Source: Arthrobacter sp. MSA 4-2 (GTDB lineage: Bacteria; Actinomycetota; Actinomycetes; Actinomycetales; Micrococcaceae). Taken from it: DNA of 64,000 nt. This document shows positions 21,336 through 29,577 of this stretch, piece after piece. The translations under genes were made by a program, and so were the position numbers. The stretch lies in assembly GCF_016405885.1 (NCBI RefSeq), contig NZ_JAEKGC010000009.1, forward strand, positions 62,001 through 126,000, written 5' to 3'. The first letter of the stretch is position 1. Each line of letters starts with the position of its first letter. Under the pieces are notes generated by a model. The model was not told where the DNA came from, ran no database searches, and worked only from the letters and a program-made list of their open reading frames with translations.

Positions 21336-21364
21336 AGTCTAAATTCGCCCTGAGTGGAAATCAA
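21336..21364 (-). promoter_or_regulatory. Candidate sigma-70 type promoter for the protoglobin gene
   Basis: On the minus strand TTGATT (21364-21359) and TAGACT (21341-21336) are separated by exactly 17 bp, in an AT-rich patch within GC-rich DNA. Transcription would begin near 21328 and leave a leader of about 210 bases before the protoglobin ATG. Confidence 0.5.
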
Positions 21365-21399
21365 AGAAAGACAGGGCATTGGAGCCTGCCCGCAGCCGC

Positions 21400-22263
21400 T
21401 CAGGTGCCGAACCGGTCCAGTGCGACGCGGTAGTGGGGCCAGTACCGGGGACCGGCGGGCAGCAGCGGTAGCGTGCGCCGGCTTGCCCACTGGAGGGCGC
21501 GCAGGGCGGTCCGGTCGCGGTGCCGCCACGGAAGGCCGTAGGCGTCCCGTACGGCCTGCGGGAGCACCCCTGCCGCAAGCACGGTGGCTGCGGCCCGTGC
21601 CGGTGGTGCCAGGATCGGCGGGTCGGGCGCAAGGATCTGCCGTGCGAGGGCCGAGGCCGTCGGTCCGACCCGCAGGACATCGCGGACCTGGCGGTCCACG
21701 TACCGCGCCAGTCCGGGATAGTCCTCGGGGAGCACCCGGGCGGGGATGCCGAACTGGTGCGCCAGCCCGGTCATGTCGCGGTAATAGGCGTCCCGTTCGG
21801 CGTCCGGGACCGGGCGCGCGAAGCCGTCCGTGACGGTGACCGCCGTCCAGACGAGCGTCGCGAACACCCAAAGTGCCAGGTCAGGATCGTCCGCGCGGTA
21901 GGGCGTTCCTGCCGGCAGTGCACCGTCCGCGCCGGGCATCGTTCCGTGCACCGGGCGGTGCCGGCGCTGGACGTGCCGGGCAGCGGCGCGTACCTGGTCC
22001 TGGTCGCCGAAGGTGATGGTCAGAACGGCGTCCAGGGTGCCCCGCAGCCGGCGCAGCGGGTCGGAGGAGAAATTGCTGTGGGCCCGAACCCCTTCCGCGA
22101 CCAGCGGGTGTGCCAGCTGCAGCAGGAGCGCGGCCGGGCCTGCGGCGAGCAGGATCCGTTCCCTGCCGATCCGCCATGCCGCCGACGCCGGGCCGAAGAG
22201 GCCCGGGTCCCCGGGTTGCCCCGAGGGCGGGGCCGGCGGGAAGAACGCATCCAGCCTAGGCAT
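21400..22263 (-). CDS. MpaB/rubber-oxygenase family protein (DUF2236)
   Basis: 287 residues of the DUF2236 family, which includes haem enzymes such as latex-clearing oxygenase relatives and fungal MpaB. Typical family segments: GPASAAWRIGRERILLAAGP near the N-terminus, LLLQLAHPLVAEGV, a central DDPDLALWVFATLVWTAV, and DYPGLARYVDRQV. No signal peptide or membrane helix is clear. Catalytic activity and substrate are unknown. ATG 22263. The 283-bp gap on its far side holds the protoglobin promoter. Confidence 0.85.
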   Translation of the reverse strand: MPRLDAFFPPAPPSGQPGDPGLFGPASAAWRIGRERILLAAGPAALLLQLAHPLVAEGVRAHSNFSSDPLRRLRGTLDAVLTITFGDQDQVRAAARHVQRRHRPVHGTMPGADGALPAGTPYRADDPDLALWVFATLVWTAVTVTDGFARPVPDAERDAYYRDMTGLAHQFGIPARVLPEDYPGLARYVDRQVRDVLRVGPTASALARQILAPDPPILAPPARAAATVLAAGVLPQAVRDAYGLPWRHRDRTALRALQWASRRTLPLLPAGPRYWPHYRVALDRFGT

Positions 22264-22317
22264 TGAGTCCCCCTGCGCAGGCTACACCGCGGCGCGGAGC
22301 GGGCGTCCCGGTCCCGG

Positions 22318-22599
22318 TCACTGGCCTTCTGCCTGCTTGGGGGCGCCAATGAGGGGTGCGGAGGTGCCCGGCGCTCCCGGAACCCCGGGGTCGTCGTCGT
22401 CGACCCACTCCAGCAGGTCACCGGGCTGGCAGCCGAGCACCCTGCACATGGCCTCCAGGGTGGTGAATCGAACCGCCTTGGCCCGGCCGTTCTTCAGCAC
22501 CGCCACATTCGCCGGCGTCAGGCCGATCCTTTCGGCAAACTCGCCCACGCTCATCTTCCGCTTCGCCAGTTCCACATCGATCCGCACCACAATGGCCAT
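22318..22599 (-). CDS. XRE-family HTH regulator (YozG-like)
   Basis: 93-residue repressor-type protein with a Cro/C1 helix-turn-helix (RKMSVGEFAERIGLTPANVA, then TTLEAMCRVLGCQPGDLLEW), the pattern of the YozG regulators paired with DUF2975 proteins. A disordered tail rich in D, P and G follows. ATG 22599 overlaps the stop of the upstream membrane gene by one base (TGATG), with GAGGTGA just before it, so translation is coupled. Confidence 0.88.
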   Translation of the reverse strand: MAIVVRIDVELAKRKMSVGEFAERIGLTPANVAVLKNGRAKAVRFTTLEAMCRVLGCQPGDLLEWVDDDDPGVPGAPGTSAPLIGAPKQAEGQ

Positions 22600-23096
22600 C
22601 AAATCACCTCGTCCAGCTCCGTGCGAAGCTTCCGCGCTTCAGCGTCGCGGTCCACGGCCTGGGCGAGCAGCGCCCTCAGCACCAGCACGATCAGGGCCAC
22701 GGCGGCGATCATGACCGCGACTCCCCCAATCAGCAGGACCACCCCGGGCGCGACCGCCTCGCCGGGAGCGAGGGCGACGCCCAGCCCGAAGGTGAGCAAC
22801 GATGCCGCAGTGAAGGCGCCGATGACGATGTCGACGAGCCGAAAGGCGCTTGAGGAGAACACGGTTCCCCGCCGCACCATCGTCAGCAGTCCCCACACGC
22901 AGACCATCGCCGCCTGAAGGGCGAGGATGGTCAGCACCGTGAGGACGACAAGCGGAGTGCGGATCGCTGCCACGTCGGGGTCGGCTTCGCGCAGGTCCAC
23001 CCCGAGCAGGGGAACCATCACAATCTGAACGAACAACGAGCCTGCGAACATCATCACAAGCACGACGCGCAATGCGATGACCGTTAGATTTCCCAT
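22599..23096 (-). CDS. DUF2975 membrane protein
   Basis: 165 residues, four transmembrane helices (about 5-27, 48-70, 88-108, 118-142) and a charged C-terminal tail. It is the membrane partner of the XRE regulator, a conserved two-gene unit. Its role is unknown; by analogy it may sense membrane state and hold or release the regulator. ATG 23096 with AAGGGAGATG upstream. A perfect palindrome TATCGATA at 23130-23137, about 35 bp upstream, is a candidate operator for the partner protein. Confidence 0.82.
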   Translation of the reverse strand: MGNLTVIALRVVLVMMFAGSLFVQIVMVPLLGVDLREADPDVAAIRTPLVVLTVLTILALQAAMVCVWGLLTMVRRGTVFSSSAFRLVDIVIGAFTAASLLTFGLGVALAPGEAVAPGVVLLIGGVAVMIAAVALIVLVLRALLAQAVDRDAEARKLRTELDEVI

Positions 23097-23334
23097 TTCA
23101 TCTCCCTTAGCCGTTCAACAATCTAAAGGTATCGATATTCAATAGAAAGCACAAGACATACAGTAGATGCGCGTTTTATGCGCGTCGCCTCCCAAACGGC
23201 CGCGCGCCTCAGCGGATCCGGGTCGGCACTGGCGGAGGTCCGGCGAAGCGGGCGCTCACGCGGCGGTCACCGGGGCCGCTGCGTGTCAATCTAGGAGGTG
23301 AACGGATGTTCACCGAGCGAAGAGGCGGAGCGGC

Positions 23335-24123
23335 ATGGCACGGAACTACGAAGGAACCACTGCGCTCATCACGGGAGCCAGCTCCGGGCTCGGTGAGGAG
23401 TTCGCCCGGCAGCTGGCCCACCGCGGAGCAGACCTCATCCTCGTGGCCCGCCGCGCCGACCGGCTTGAGGCGCTGTCCGAGGAACTGCGCGGGGCGACGG
23501 GGAGGACCGTCACCGTGATTCCCGCCGACCTTGCCCGGGCGGGGGCGGGCCCGGCGCTGGCTGCGGTGGTGGCGGCGAAGGGCCTGAGCGTCGACTCCCT
23601 GGTCAACAATGCGGGATTCGCCACCCGGGCACGCTTCGAAGACGAGGATGCGGAGAGGATCCAGGAGGAGATCGCACTGAATGTCGCGGCCCTCGTCGGC
23701 CTCACCCGCGCCTTCTATCCGGCCATGCTCGCCTCCGGGAAGGGAGTCCTGATCAACCTCGCCAGCACCGGCGCCTACCAGCCCGTACCCCTGATGGCCG
23801 TCTACGGGGCCACGAAGGCGTTTGTCCTCAGCTTCACCGAGGCCCTCTGGGTCGAGGCCCGGCGTTCACATCTCGGAGTGCTCGCTCTGTCGCCGGGAGC
23901 CACCCGCACTGAATTCTTCGACGTCGCCGGCGAAGACGCGCAGGTCGGATCGATGCAGGCTCCCTCCGAGGTCGTTACGTTCGCGCTGAGAACTCTCGAC
24001 CGGCGCTGGTCCGCGCCGAGCGTCGTCTCCGGAAAGGCGAACCGGCTGACCGCCTCCGCCCCGCGGTTCCTTCCGCGCCGGGCCGTTGCGCGCCTGGCCG
24101 GGGCGGTCACCGGGCGGAGGTAG
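23335..24123 (+). CDS. SDR-family oxidoreductase
   Basis: 262-residue classical short-chain dehydrogenase. NADP(H) site TGASSGLGEEFA (residues 13-24) with basic residues after beta-2 (ARRADRL) favouring NADP; NNAG at about 91-94; catalytic serine in LASTGAY and YGATK for the YxxxK pair. It resembles DltE/YqjQ-type reductases; substrate unknown. ATG 23335 is preceded by AGGCGGAG. Stands alone, divergent from the DUF2975 gene. Confidence 0.88.
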   Translation: MARNYEGTTALITGASSGLGEEFARQLAHRGADLILVARRADRLEALSEELRGATGRTVTVIPADLARAGAGPALAAVVAAKGLSVDSLVNNAGFATRARFEDEDAERIQEEIALNVAALVGLTRAFYPAMLASGKGVLINLASTGAYQPVPLMAVYGATKAFVLSFTEALWVEARRSHLGVLALSPGATRTEFFDVAGEDAQVGSMQAPSEVVTFALRTLDRRWSAPSVVSGKANRLTASAPRFLPRRAVARLAGAVTGRR

Positions 24124-24447
24124 GGCCCGCTTCCTCCCGAAAAGCCGAACAGGGCCGGGACCCGCGCACGCCTCGAAACCGGCGGGCGCCACGCTGCCGA
24201 CCGAGCCCGCCCGTCCCGTCAGCCGGGGACCGATCCAGTCCCCGCGCCCCGTTTCCCCGACCACCGCACAGGGAGATGGTGCCATCCCGATGCGCACTGC
24301 CCGCTCTGGACACGGACAGGGTTTCCTCCGCGGCAATCACGCAACACGTCTATCGAAGTAGAACGACCTGTCTGTATAGTGGAAACCAGAACGCAGCTCA
24401 GAATTTCCCTGCCGTTTACTGAGGGTCTCACTGCTGAAGGATTTCTC
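24124..24447. other. Intergenic region upstream of the phosphorylase operon
   Basis: 324 bp with no supportable gene. Near its right half an AT-rich patch (about 24345-24385) contains TATAGT at 24375-24380, a plausible -10 element that would place a transcript start near 24387, ahead of the leader ORF. Confidence 0.5.
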
Positions 24448-24552
24448 ATGGGCGCCACCGGCTTCCACAGAGCACCGCAGCCTCGAGTGCGCCGCGGGCT
24501 CGGCCCGATTCCCCGCAATGCAGCGGTCCGCACGGGTACGGCACGACCATGA
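24448..24552 (+). CDS. Putative 34-residue leader peptide, coupled to beta-phosphoglucomutase
   Basis: A short reading frame, starting MGATGFHRAP, with its own GAAGGA ribosome site seven bases upstream. Its TGA overlaps the ATG of the next gene (ATGA). The downstream gene has no convincing ribosome site of its own, so ribosomes finishing this peptide would reinitiate. Residues are rich in arginine, proline and glycine. It may be a simple coupling ORF or a regulatory leader; no arrest motif is obvious. Confidence 0.5.
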   Translation: MGATGFHRAPQPRVRRGLGPIPRNAAVRTGTARP

Positions 24553-25271
24553 AAGCCCTTTATTCATGGGTGGACGCGTCGGCGGTGTTGTTCGACCTCG
24601 ACGGCGTCCTCACCCCCACTGCCGAGGTACACGAGACTGCCTGGCGTGAGCTTTTCGAAGGGTATCTGGCGCAATTGCCCGAACTCCGGCCCTACAGCGG
24701 CAGCGACTACTTCGACCATATCGACGGAAAGCCCCGATTCGACGGCGTGCGCGACTTCCTCGCCTCCCGCAGCATCGTCCTCCCCGAGGGCCCGGCCGAC
24801 GACGATCCGGCGAGCAACACCGTCTCCGGGCTCGGCAACCGCAAGAACCGGCTGTTCAACGACATCGTCGCCTCGCGTGGGGTGCGCCCCTTCAGCGGAT
24901 CGGTGCGTTTCGTTCAGGCAGCCCAGGAGCGCGGCCTCCGGCTCGCGGTGGTTTCCTCCTCGCGGAACGCCGCCGCAGTGCTCCGGGCCGCCGGACTCGA
25001 GAAATACTTCCCGGTCGTCGTTGACGGGACGGCGGCTGCCGGGGCGGGACTCCCGGGCAAGCCCGATCCCGCCACCTTCGAATACGCCGCCGCGCTTCTG
25101 GGGCTGCCCACGGCGTCCTGCATTGTGGTCGAGGACGCCGTCTCCGGCGTCCGTGCCGGCAGCGCGGGCCGCTTCCATTCGGTAATCGGCGTCGAACGCG
25201 GAGCCGGCAGGCAGAACCTGCTCGACGCCGGCGCCACCCTGGTGGTCGATGACCTTGACCAACTCCTCTAG
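24549..25271 (+). CDS. Beta-phosphoglucomutase (HAD family)
   Basis: 240-residue HAD phosphatase-fold mutase that would turn beta-glucose 1-phosphate into glucose 6-phosphate. Nucleophile D16 and acid/base D18 lie in FDLDGVLT; the helical cap carries TAEVHETAWRELF; motif II is VVSSSRN; motif III lysine GKPDPATFEYAA; motif IV VVEDAVSGVRAG. ATG 24549 lacks its own ribosome site and overlaps the leader ORF. The next gene, 42 bp on, is a GH65 phosphorylase, whose product is the substrate of this enzyme, which strongly supports the call. Confidence 0.92.
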   Translation: MKALYSWVDASAVLFDLDGVLTPTAEVHETAWRELFEGYLAQLPELRPYSGSDYFDHIDGKPRFDGVRDFLASRSIVLPEGPADDDPASNTVSGLGNRKNRLFNDIVASRGVRPFSGSVRFVQAAQERGLRLAVVSSSRNAAAVLRAAGLEKYFPVVVDGTAAAGAGLPGKPDPATFEYAAALLGLPTASCIVVEDAVSGVRAGSAGRFHSVIGVERGAGRQNLLDAGATLVVDDLDQLL

Positions 25272-25313
25272 CACCCCGCTCCCTCGCCCACCCCTCACGA
25301 AGGGCTGCCGATC

Positions 25314-27713
25314 ATGGCACTGATCAACGCCGACCGCGACCGTTTTCCCTGCCACCCCTGGCAGCTGGTGGAGACCAACTTCACGGCGGGCGACACCGGG
25401 GCGCTCGAGACGATTTTCTCCATCGGCAACGGTTTCCTCGGTGTCCGGGGAGCCCACTGGTCCCCGGCGGACGCGGAGCTGCCCGGCAGCTTCATCAACG
25501 GTTTCCATGAGACCTGGGATATCCAGCACGCGGAGAATGCCTTCGGCTTCGCCCGCACCGGGCAGCGCATCCTGTACGTGCCGGACGCCAACAACTTCAC
25601 CGTCGTCGTCGACGGCGAAACCCTCACCCTCGCCGGCTCCGCCGTCGTCGACTACCGGCGCACCATCGACTTCACCACCGGCCTGTACGAGAGCCGGGTG
25701 ACCTGGGCGTGCCGGTCCGGGGCCACGGTCACCACGGTGGAGCGCCGGGCCGTGGGGCAGCAGACGCGCGGCGGCCTGGCCATCACCCTCGAGCTGACGA
25801 CGGACAGGCAGGTCTCGGTGGACATCACCTCCTCCATCGTGAACCGGCAGGACCAGCCGGCTGAGGACCATTCCAGCCACGATCCACGCCGCTCCGGCCG
25901 GCACGCCGAACGGGTGCTGCTGCCCCTGCGGCTGGAGGGCAGCAACGGTTCGCTCCGGCTCGCCTGGGAGACCTCGGAGTCCAAGCAGAAAATCGGCGTC
26001 GCCGTCGATCACCGGATCTCCGGCCCCCAGCAGCCCTTCACCACCCAGGCCGACCAGGACGAAAGCGTCGTACGGTACGTGCTGGCGGTCGATGAAGGCG
26101 CACCCCTGCTGCTCGAGAAGAGCGTCGCCTACGCTTTCACCACCGCCGGTGACGGTTCCGACATCGAGGAGGCGGCCGAAGCGGCCCTGAAAACCACTGC
26201 GGCGATCTTCGCCGAGAGCGCGGCCCACTACCGGCGTTACTGGTCGACCGCCGATATCCGCATCGGAGGCCAGGAGGAACTCCAGCAGGCCGTGCGGTGG
26301 AACCTGTTCCAACTGGAGCAGGGCACGGCGCAGGCGGGAGTCGCCGGAATCCCGGCCAAGGGCGTCAGCGGCTCGGGCTACCAGGGCCACTATTTCTGGG
26401 ATCAGGAGATCTACCTCCTTCCCTTCCTCACCTACTCGAACCCCCGCGGCGCGCGGCAGGTGCTTGAGTTCCGCCACTCACTCCTCCCCGAAGCCCGGAT
26501 GCGCGCCGACGAGCTGAACGTCGACGGAGCCCTGTTCCCCTGGCGCACCATCAACGGGCTGGAGGCCAGCGCCTACTACGCGTCCGGCACGGCCCAGTTC
26601 CACATCGGCGCCGCCATCGCCTTCGCGGCCAACCGGTACAGCTGGGCGAGCGGCGATACCGCCTTTCGACAGTCCGAGGGTGCCGACCTGATCATCGAGA
26701 CGGCGCGGATGTGGATGTCCCTCGGCTTCTTCGGCAAGCGCGGAGCCTTCCACATCCACGGCGTCACCGGTCCGGATGAGTACACGGCGGTGGTGAACGA
26801 CAACCTGTATACGAACGTCATGGCCAGGTTCAACCTCCGCGCCGCCGCGGCCCTTCAGCACCCCGGCGTCGACGAAGGCGAACGGGACCTATGGCTGCAG
26901 GCCGCTGCGCGCATGCAGATGCCCTACGACGACACCCTCGAGGTGTACTCCCAGGACGCCGACTTCATGACCCTCGAACCGTGGGACTGGTCCACGCCCC
27001 GCTCGCAGTACCCGCTGCTGCTTCACTTCCACCCGTTGGTGATCTACCGGCACCAGGTGCTCAAGCAGGCGGACACCGTGCTGGCCATGTTCCTCCAGTG
27101 GCAGGACTTCACCGCCGCGGAGAAGCAGCGCGCGTTCGACTTCTACGATCCGCTCACCACTGGGGACTCAACGCTTTCGCCTTGCGTCCAGGGCATTATG
27201 GCCGCGGAGGTCGGCTACGGCGACGTTGCACTGGCCCACTTCACCGACGCCGCCTTCATCGACCTTGACGACTCCCATGCGAACACCATCGACGGCGTCC
27301 ATATCGCCGCCTCCGGCGGGGTGTGGCTCTCACTGGTCAATGGCTTCGCCGGTTTCCGAGACCAGGGCCCGGTGCCCTACTTCGACCCGCGGCTGCCCGC
27401 GGCGTGGACCTCCCTGGCGTTCCACCTGAAGCTCCGCGGCGGCACGCTGCAAGTTTCACTGGTCCGGGGATCGATCACCCTGAGCTTTGACGGGGACGGC
27501 CCCCTCGACGTCCAGGTGCGGGACGAACTGGTCTCGGTGGGCGCCCGGGAGGTCACGGTGACGCTGCCTGCCCGCGAAGCACCGGTGCCGTCGGTGTTCC
27601 GCAGCAGCTTCGCGACCGCAGGCATGCCCATCGTGCAGGCTCGCCCCGCCGGCCAGCGGGCACCGTCGACCGGTCAGCCGGCCCCGTCAGCCGACCAGCG
27701 GGCGGCCCACTGA
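25314..27713 (+). CDS. GH65 disaccharide phosphorylase (trehalose/maltose/kojibiose type)
   Basis: 799-residue inverting phosphorylase that splits an alpha-linked disaccharide with phosphate into glucose and beta-glucose 1-phosphate. Order: N-terminal beta-sandwich (LETIFSIGNGFLGVRG), helical linker, (alpha/alpha)6 barrel with GHYFWDQEIYLLPFL, catalytic acid E489 in GVTGPDEYTAVV, phosphate-binding HANTIDGVHIAASGG (about 655), and a C-terminal beta domain. Pairing with beta-phosphoglucomutase confirms phosphorylase rather than hydrolase. The disaccharide cannot be set from sequence alone. Start ATG 25314; no signal peptide, so cytoplasmic. The last 30 residues are Pro/Ala/Gln-rich repeats with no known role. 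Confidence 0.92.
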   Translation: MALINADRDRFPCHPWQLVETNFTAGDTGALETIFSIGNGFLGVRGAHWSPADAELPGSFINGFHETWDIQHAENAFGFARTGQRILYVPDANNFTVVVDGETLTLAGSAVVDYRRTIDFTTGLYESRVTWACRSGATVTTVERRAVGQQTRGGLAITLELTTDRQVSVDITSSIVNRQDQPAEDHSSHDPRRSGRHAERVLLPLRLEGSNGSLRLAWETSESKQKIGVAVDHRISGPQQPFTTQADQDESVVRYVLAVDEGAPLLLEKSVAYAFTTAGDGSDIEEAAEAALKTTAAIFAESAAHYRRYWSTADIRIGGQEELQQAVRWNLFQLEQGTAQAGVAGIPAKGVSGSGYQGHYFWDQEIYLLPFLTYSNPRGARQVLEFRHSLLPEARMRADELNVDGALFPWRTINGLEASAYYASGTAQFHIGAAIAFAANRYSWASGDTAFRQSEGADLIIETARMWMSLGFFGKRGAFHIHGVTGPDEYTAVVNDNLYTNVMARFNLRAAAALQHPGVDEGERDLWLQAAARMQMPYDDTLEVYSQDADFMTLEPWDWSTPRSQYPLLLHFHPLVIYRHQVLKQADTVLAMFLQWQDFTAAEKQRAFDFYDPLTTGDSTLSPCVQGIMAAEVGYGDVALAHFTDAAFIDLDDSHANTIDGVHIAASGGVWLSLVNGFAGFRDQGPVPYFDPRLPAAWTSLAFHLKLRGGTLQVSLVRGSITLSFDGDGPLDVQVRDELVSVGAREVTVTLPAREAPVPSVFRSSFATAGMPIVQARPAGQRAPSTGQPAPSADQRAAH

Positions 27714-27856
27714 GGCAGAAATCAGGGGCTCCCGGGCGCCGGGGCACGTACAATCGCAGATAGGAGCAAAGGCGGCCCGCCCGCGCCGCGGACCCGACCG
27801 TCCGTGAAGCCCGCCAGCCGCCGCCGCCGCTCCTCCTCCACGGGTTAGGAAAAGCC

Positions 27857-28444
27857 ATGGCAATGCAGGTGGAGCTCGAGGAGCCCCGCGAACGGATCCT
27901 TTCCGCGGCATACCGGCTATTCATGCAGCGCGGCATCCGGGACGTGGGCGTCAACGAGCTGATCCGTGAGGCGGGCATCGCCAAGGCGACCTTCTACTAC
28001 CACTTCCAGTCGAAGGACGACCTGGTCCTCGCCTTCCTCGCCCGCCGGGAGGAGGTTTTCACCGACGGCTACCTCGTCGCGGAATCCACCCGGCGGGGGA
28101 ACACCCCCGAGGAGCGGCTGCTCGCCATCTTCGACGTCCTCGACGAGTGGTTCCACCGGCCGGACTATGAATCCTGTTCCTACATCAAGATCCTGTTCGA
28201 GCTGGGATACAGCCACCCGCTGGGCCGTGCCAGCGCCGGATACCTGGCGAAGATGCGGGTGGGCGTTCAGACCCTCGCTGGGGAGGCTGGCCTGACCGAC
28301 CCCGAGGGCTTCGCCCACGCCTGGGTGCTGCTGATGAAGGGCGCAATCGTGGCGGCCGCCGAGTCCGACCCCCACGCCGCGCAGCGGGCCATGCCGCTGG
28401 CGCGGTGGCTGATCGACCAGCACCAGCTGGCCGTCCGGGTCTGA
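27857..28444 (+). CDS. TetR/AcrR-family regulator
   Basis: 195 residues. The N-terminal HTH is standard (RERILSAAYRLFMQRGIRDV, VNELIREAGIAKATFYYHF, SKDDLV). The C-terminal effector pocket has no recognised ligand. ATG 27857. It sits after the GH65 gene (143-bp gap) and before an SRPBCC gene; target unknown. Confidence 0.88.
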   Translation: MAMQVELEEPRERILSAAYRLFMQRGIRDVGVNELIREAGIAKATFYYHFQSKDDLVLAFLARREEVFTDGYLVAESTRRGNTPEERLLAIFDVLDEWFHRPDYESCSYIKILFELGYSHPLGRASAGYLAKMRVGVQTLAGEAGLTDPEGFAHAWVLLMKGAIVAAAESDPHAAQRAMPLARWLIDQHQLAVRV

Positions 28445-28518
28445 GCGAAAGCACCCCTCCGGCGGCCCAGGTGGGCGCCGTGGCGGAGCACCGTGCCCTA
28501 GCGACGGCACCCGGGCGA

Positions 28519-28560
28519 ATGTATAGTAAGCATACTGACGAATCGTTACTGGTTCGTCAC
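28519..28560 (+). promoter_or_regulatory. Palindromic AT-rich promoter motif upstream of the SRPBCC gene
   Basis: ATAGTAAGCATACTGA (28523-28538) contains AGTA/TACT inverted halves; right after it lies GACGAA-N10-TTCGTC (28537-28558), a second inverted repeat. TATAGT could serve as a -10. A close variant of the first motif occurs at 30856 ahead of another small gene, and an inverted one at 46666. Confidence 0.5.
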
Positions 28561-28585
28561 CGCCGTTCCGATTGAAGGAGACACG

Positions 28586-29443
28586 ATGAGCACGAAGGTC
28601 GAAAAGCGCATCCTGGTGAACGTGCCGGTGAGCACCGCCTATAACCAGTGGACCCAGTTTGAGGACTTCCCCCAGTTCATGGGCGGTATCAAGAGTGTGA
28701 CGCAGCTGAGCGACGACCGCCTCGAATGGGTGGCCGAGATCGGCGGAATCCGGCGCCAGTGGGAGGCGAGGATCCTGGAGCAGGTGCCGGACCGCAAGGT
28801 CTCCTGGGCGGCCACCGAGGGCGCTACCAACGCCGGTACAGTCACCTTCGAGGACATCGGAGGCGGCCAGACCTCCGTTCAGCTGTTCCTGGAGTACGAG
28901 CCCGAGGGACTCGTGGAGAAGGTCGGCGACAAGCTGAACGTCATCGAGAAGCAGGCCGAAGGCGACCTTGAGCGGTTCAAGGCCTTCATCGAGTCCGAAG
29001 GATATGCCAGCGGCGCCTGGCGCGGTTCAGTCAATGAAGGCGGCGCCGTCGGCACCCCCGGCGTCGAGCACGCGGCCGAATCCCGCGGCGACTCCGGCAA
29101 GGCCGGTGTTTCGGGGAAGGTCGTGGCCGGAGCCGTCGGCCTGGCGGCCGCTGCCGCGGTCGGTGTTGCCGCCGCCGGGCGCAGCAAGGACACCGAAACG
29201 GAGGTGGACGAGACGGTCACCCCGGTCACCCCGGTCACTACGACTCCCGTCACCGGGACCGTGGGCGCTCCGACAGGGGTTTCCTCCGACGATGTCGCCG
29301 ACCGGGACGTGTCCACGCCCTTCGACCAGACCAACGGCCTGGCCGATGTCGACGGCGAATCCGACGGGACCGCGCAGAGCGACACCACAAGTGCGGCGGA
29401 CCGCGGCACTGATCCGCTCCGCGGCGACGGTCCGATCCGCTGA
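28586..29443 (+). CDS. SRPBCC-domain protein with acidic C-terminal tail
   Basis: 285 residues. The first 140 form a polyketide-cyclase-like/START helix-grip fold (VEKRILVNVPVSTAYNQWTQ, FEDFPQFMGGIKSV, KVSWAATEGATNAG). Then comes a Gly/Ala-rich hydrophobic stretch of about 20 residues (VVAGAVGLAAAAAVGVAAAG), followed by a disordered tail of D, T, V and P repeats (TPVTPVTTTPV). The middle segment might be a membrane anchor. The N-terminal domain matches proteins often induced by osmotic stress in actinobacteria. ATG 28586 with GAAGGAGA upstream. Confidence 0.82.
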   Translation: MSTKVEKRILVNVPVSTAYNQWTQFEDFPQFMGGIKSVTQLSDDRLEWVAEIGGIRRQWEARILEQVPDRKVSWAATEGATNAGTVTFEDIGGGQTSVQLFLEYEPEGLVEKVGDKLNVIEKQAEGDLERFKAFIESEGYASGAWRGSVNEGGAVGTPGVEHAAESRGDSGKAGVSGKVVAGAVGLAAAAAVGVAAAGRSKDTETEVDETVTPVTPVTTTPVTGTVGAPTGVSSDDVADRDVSTPFDQTNGLADVDGESDGTAQSDTTSAADRGTDPLRGDGPIR

Positions 29444-29476
29444 CCCTAGCTCGCACCCTCCCGGGCGAGACACCAC

Positions 29477-29506
29477 GAAGCCCGCGGCCGCCCGGCCGCG
29501 GGCTTC
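29477..29506 (+). terminator. Intrinsic terminator of the SRPBCC gene
   Basis: Perfect 14-bp stem GAAGCCCGCGGCCG / CGGCCGCGGGCTTC with a two-base loop, followed by TTGTGT. It lies 34 bp after the SRPBCC stop and just before the DUF1801 gene. Confidence 0.85.
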
Positions 29507-29577
29507 TTGTGTCCGCGGGCCCGCACCGCCTAGGCTGGCGCCACATCTACCCCTGAGAAAGCGCGGGCGCACAGGCC

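Noticed and set aside
24564..26477. Minus-strand open frame of 637 codons opposite the mutase and GH65 genes
   Set aside because: Composition and position mark it as a shadow of two clear coding regions.
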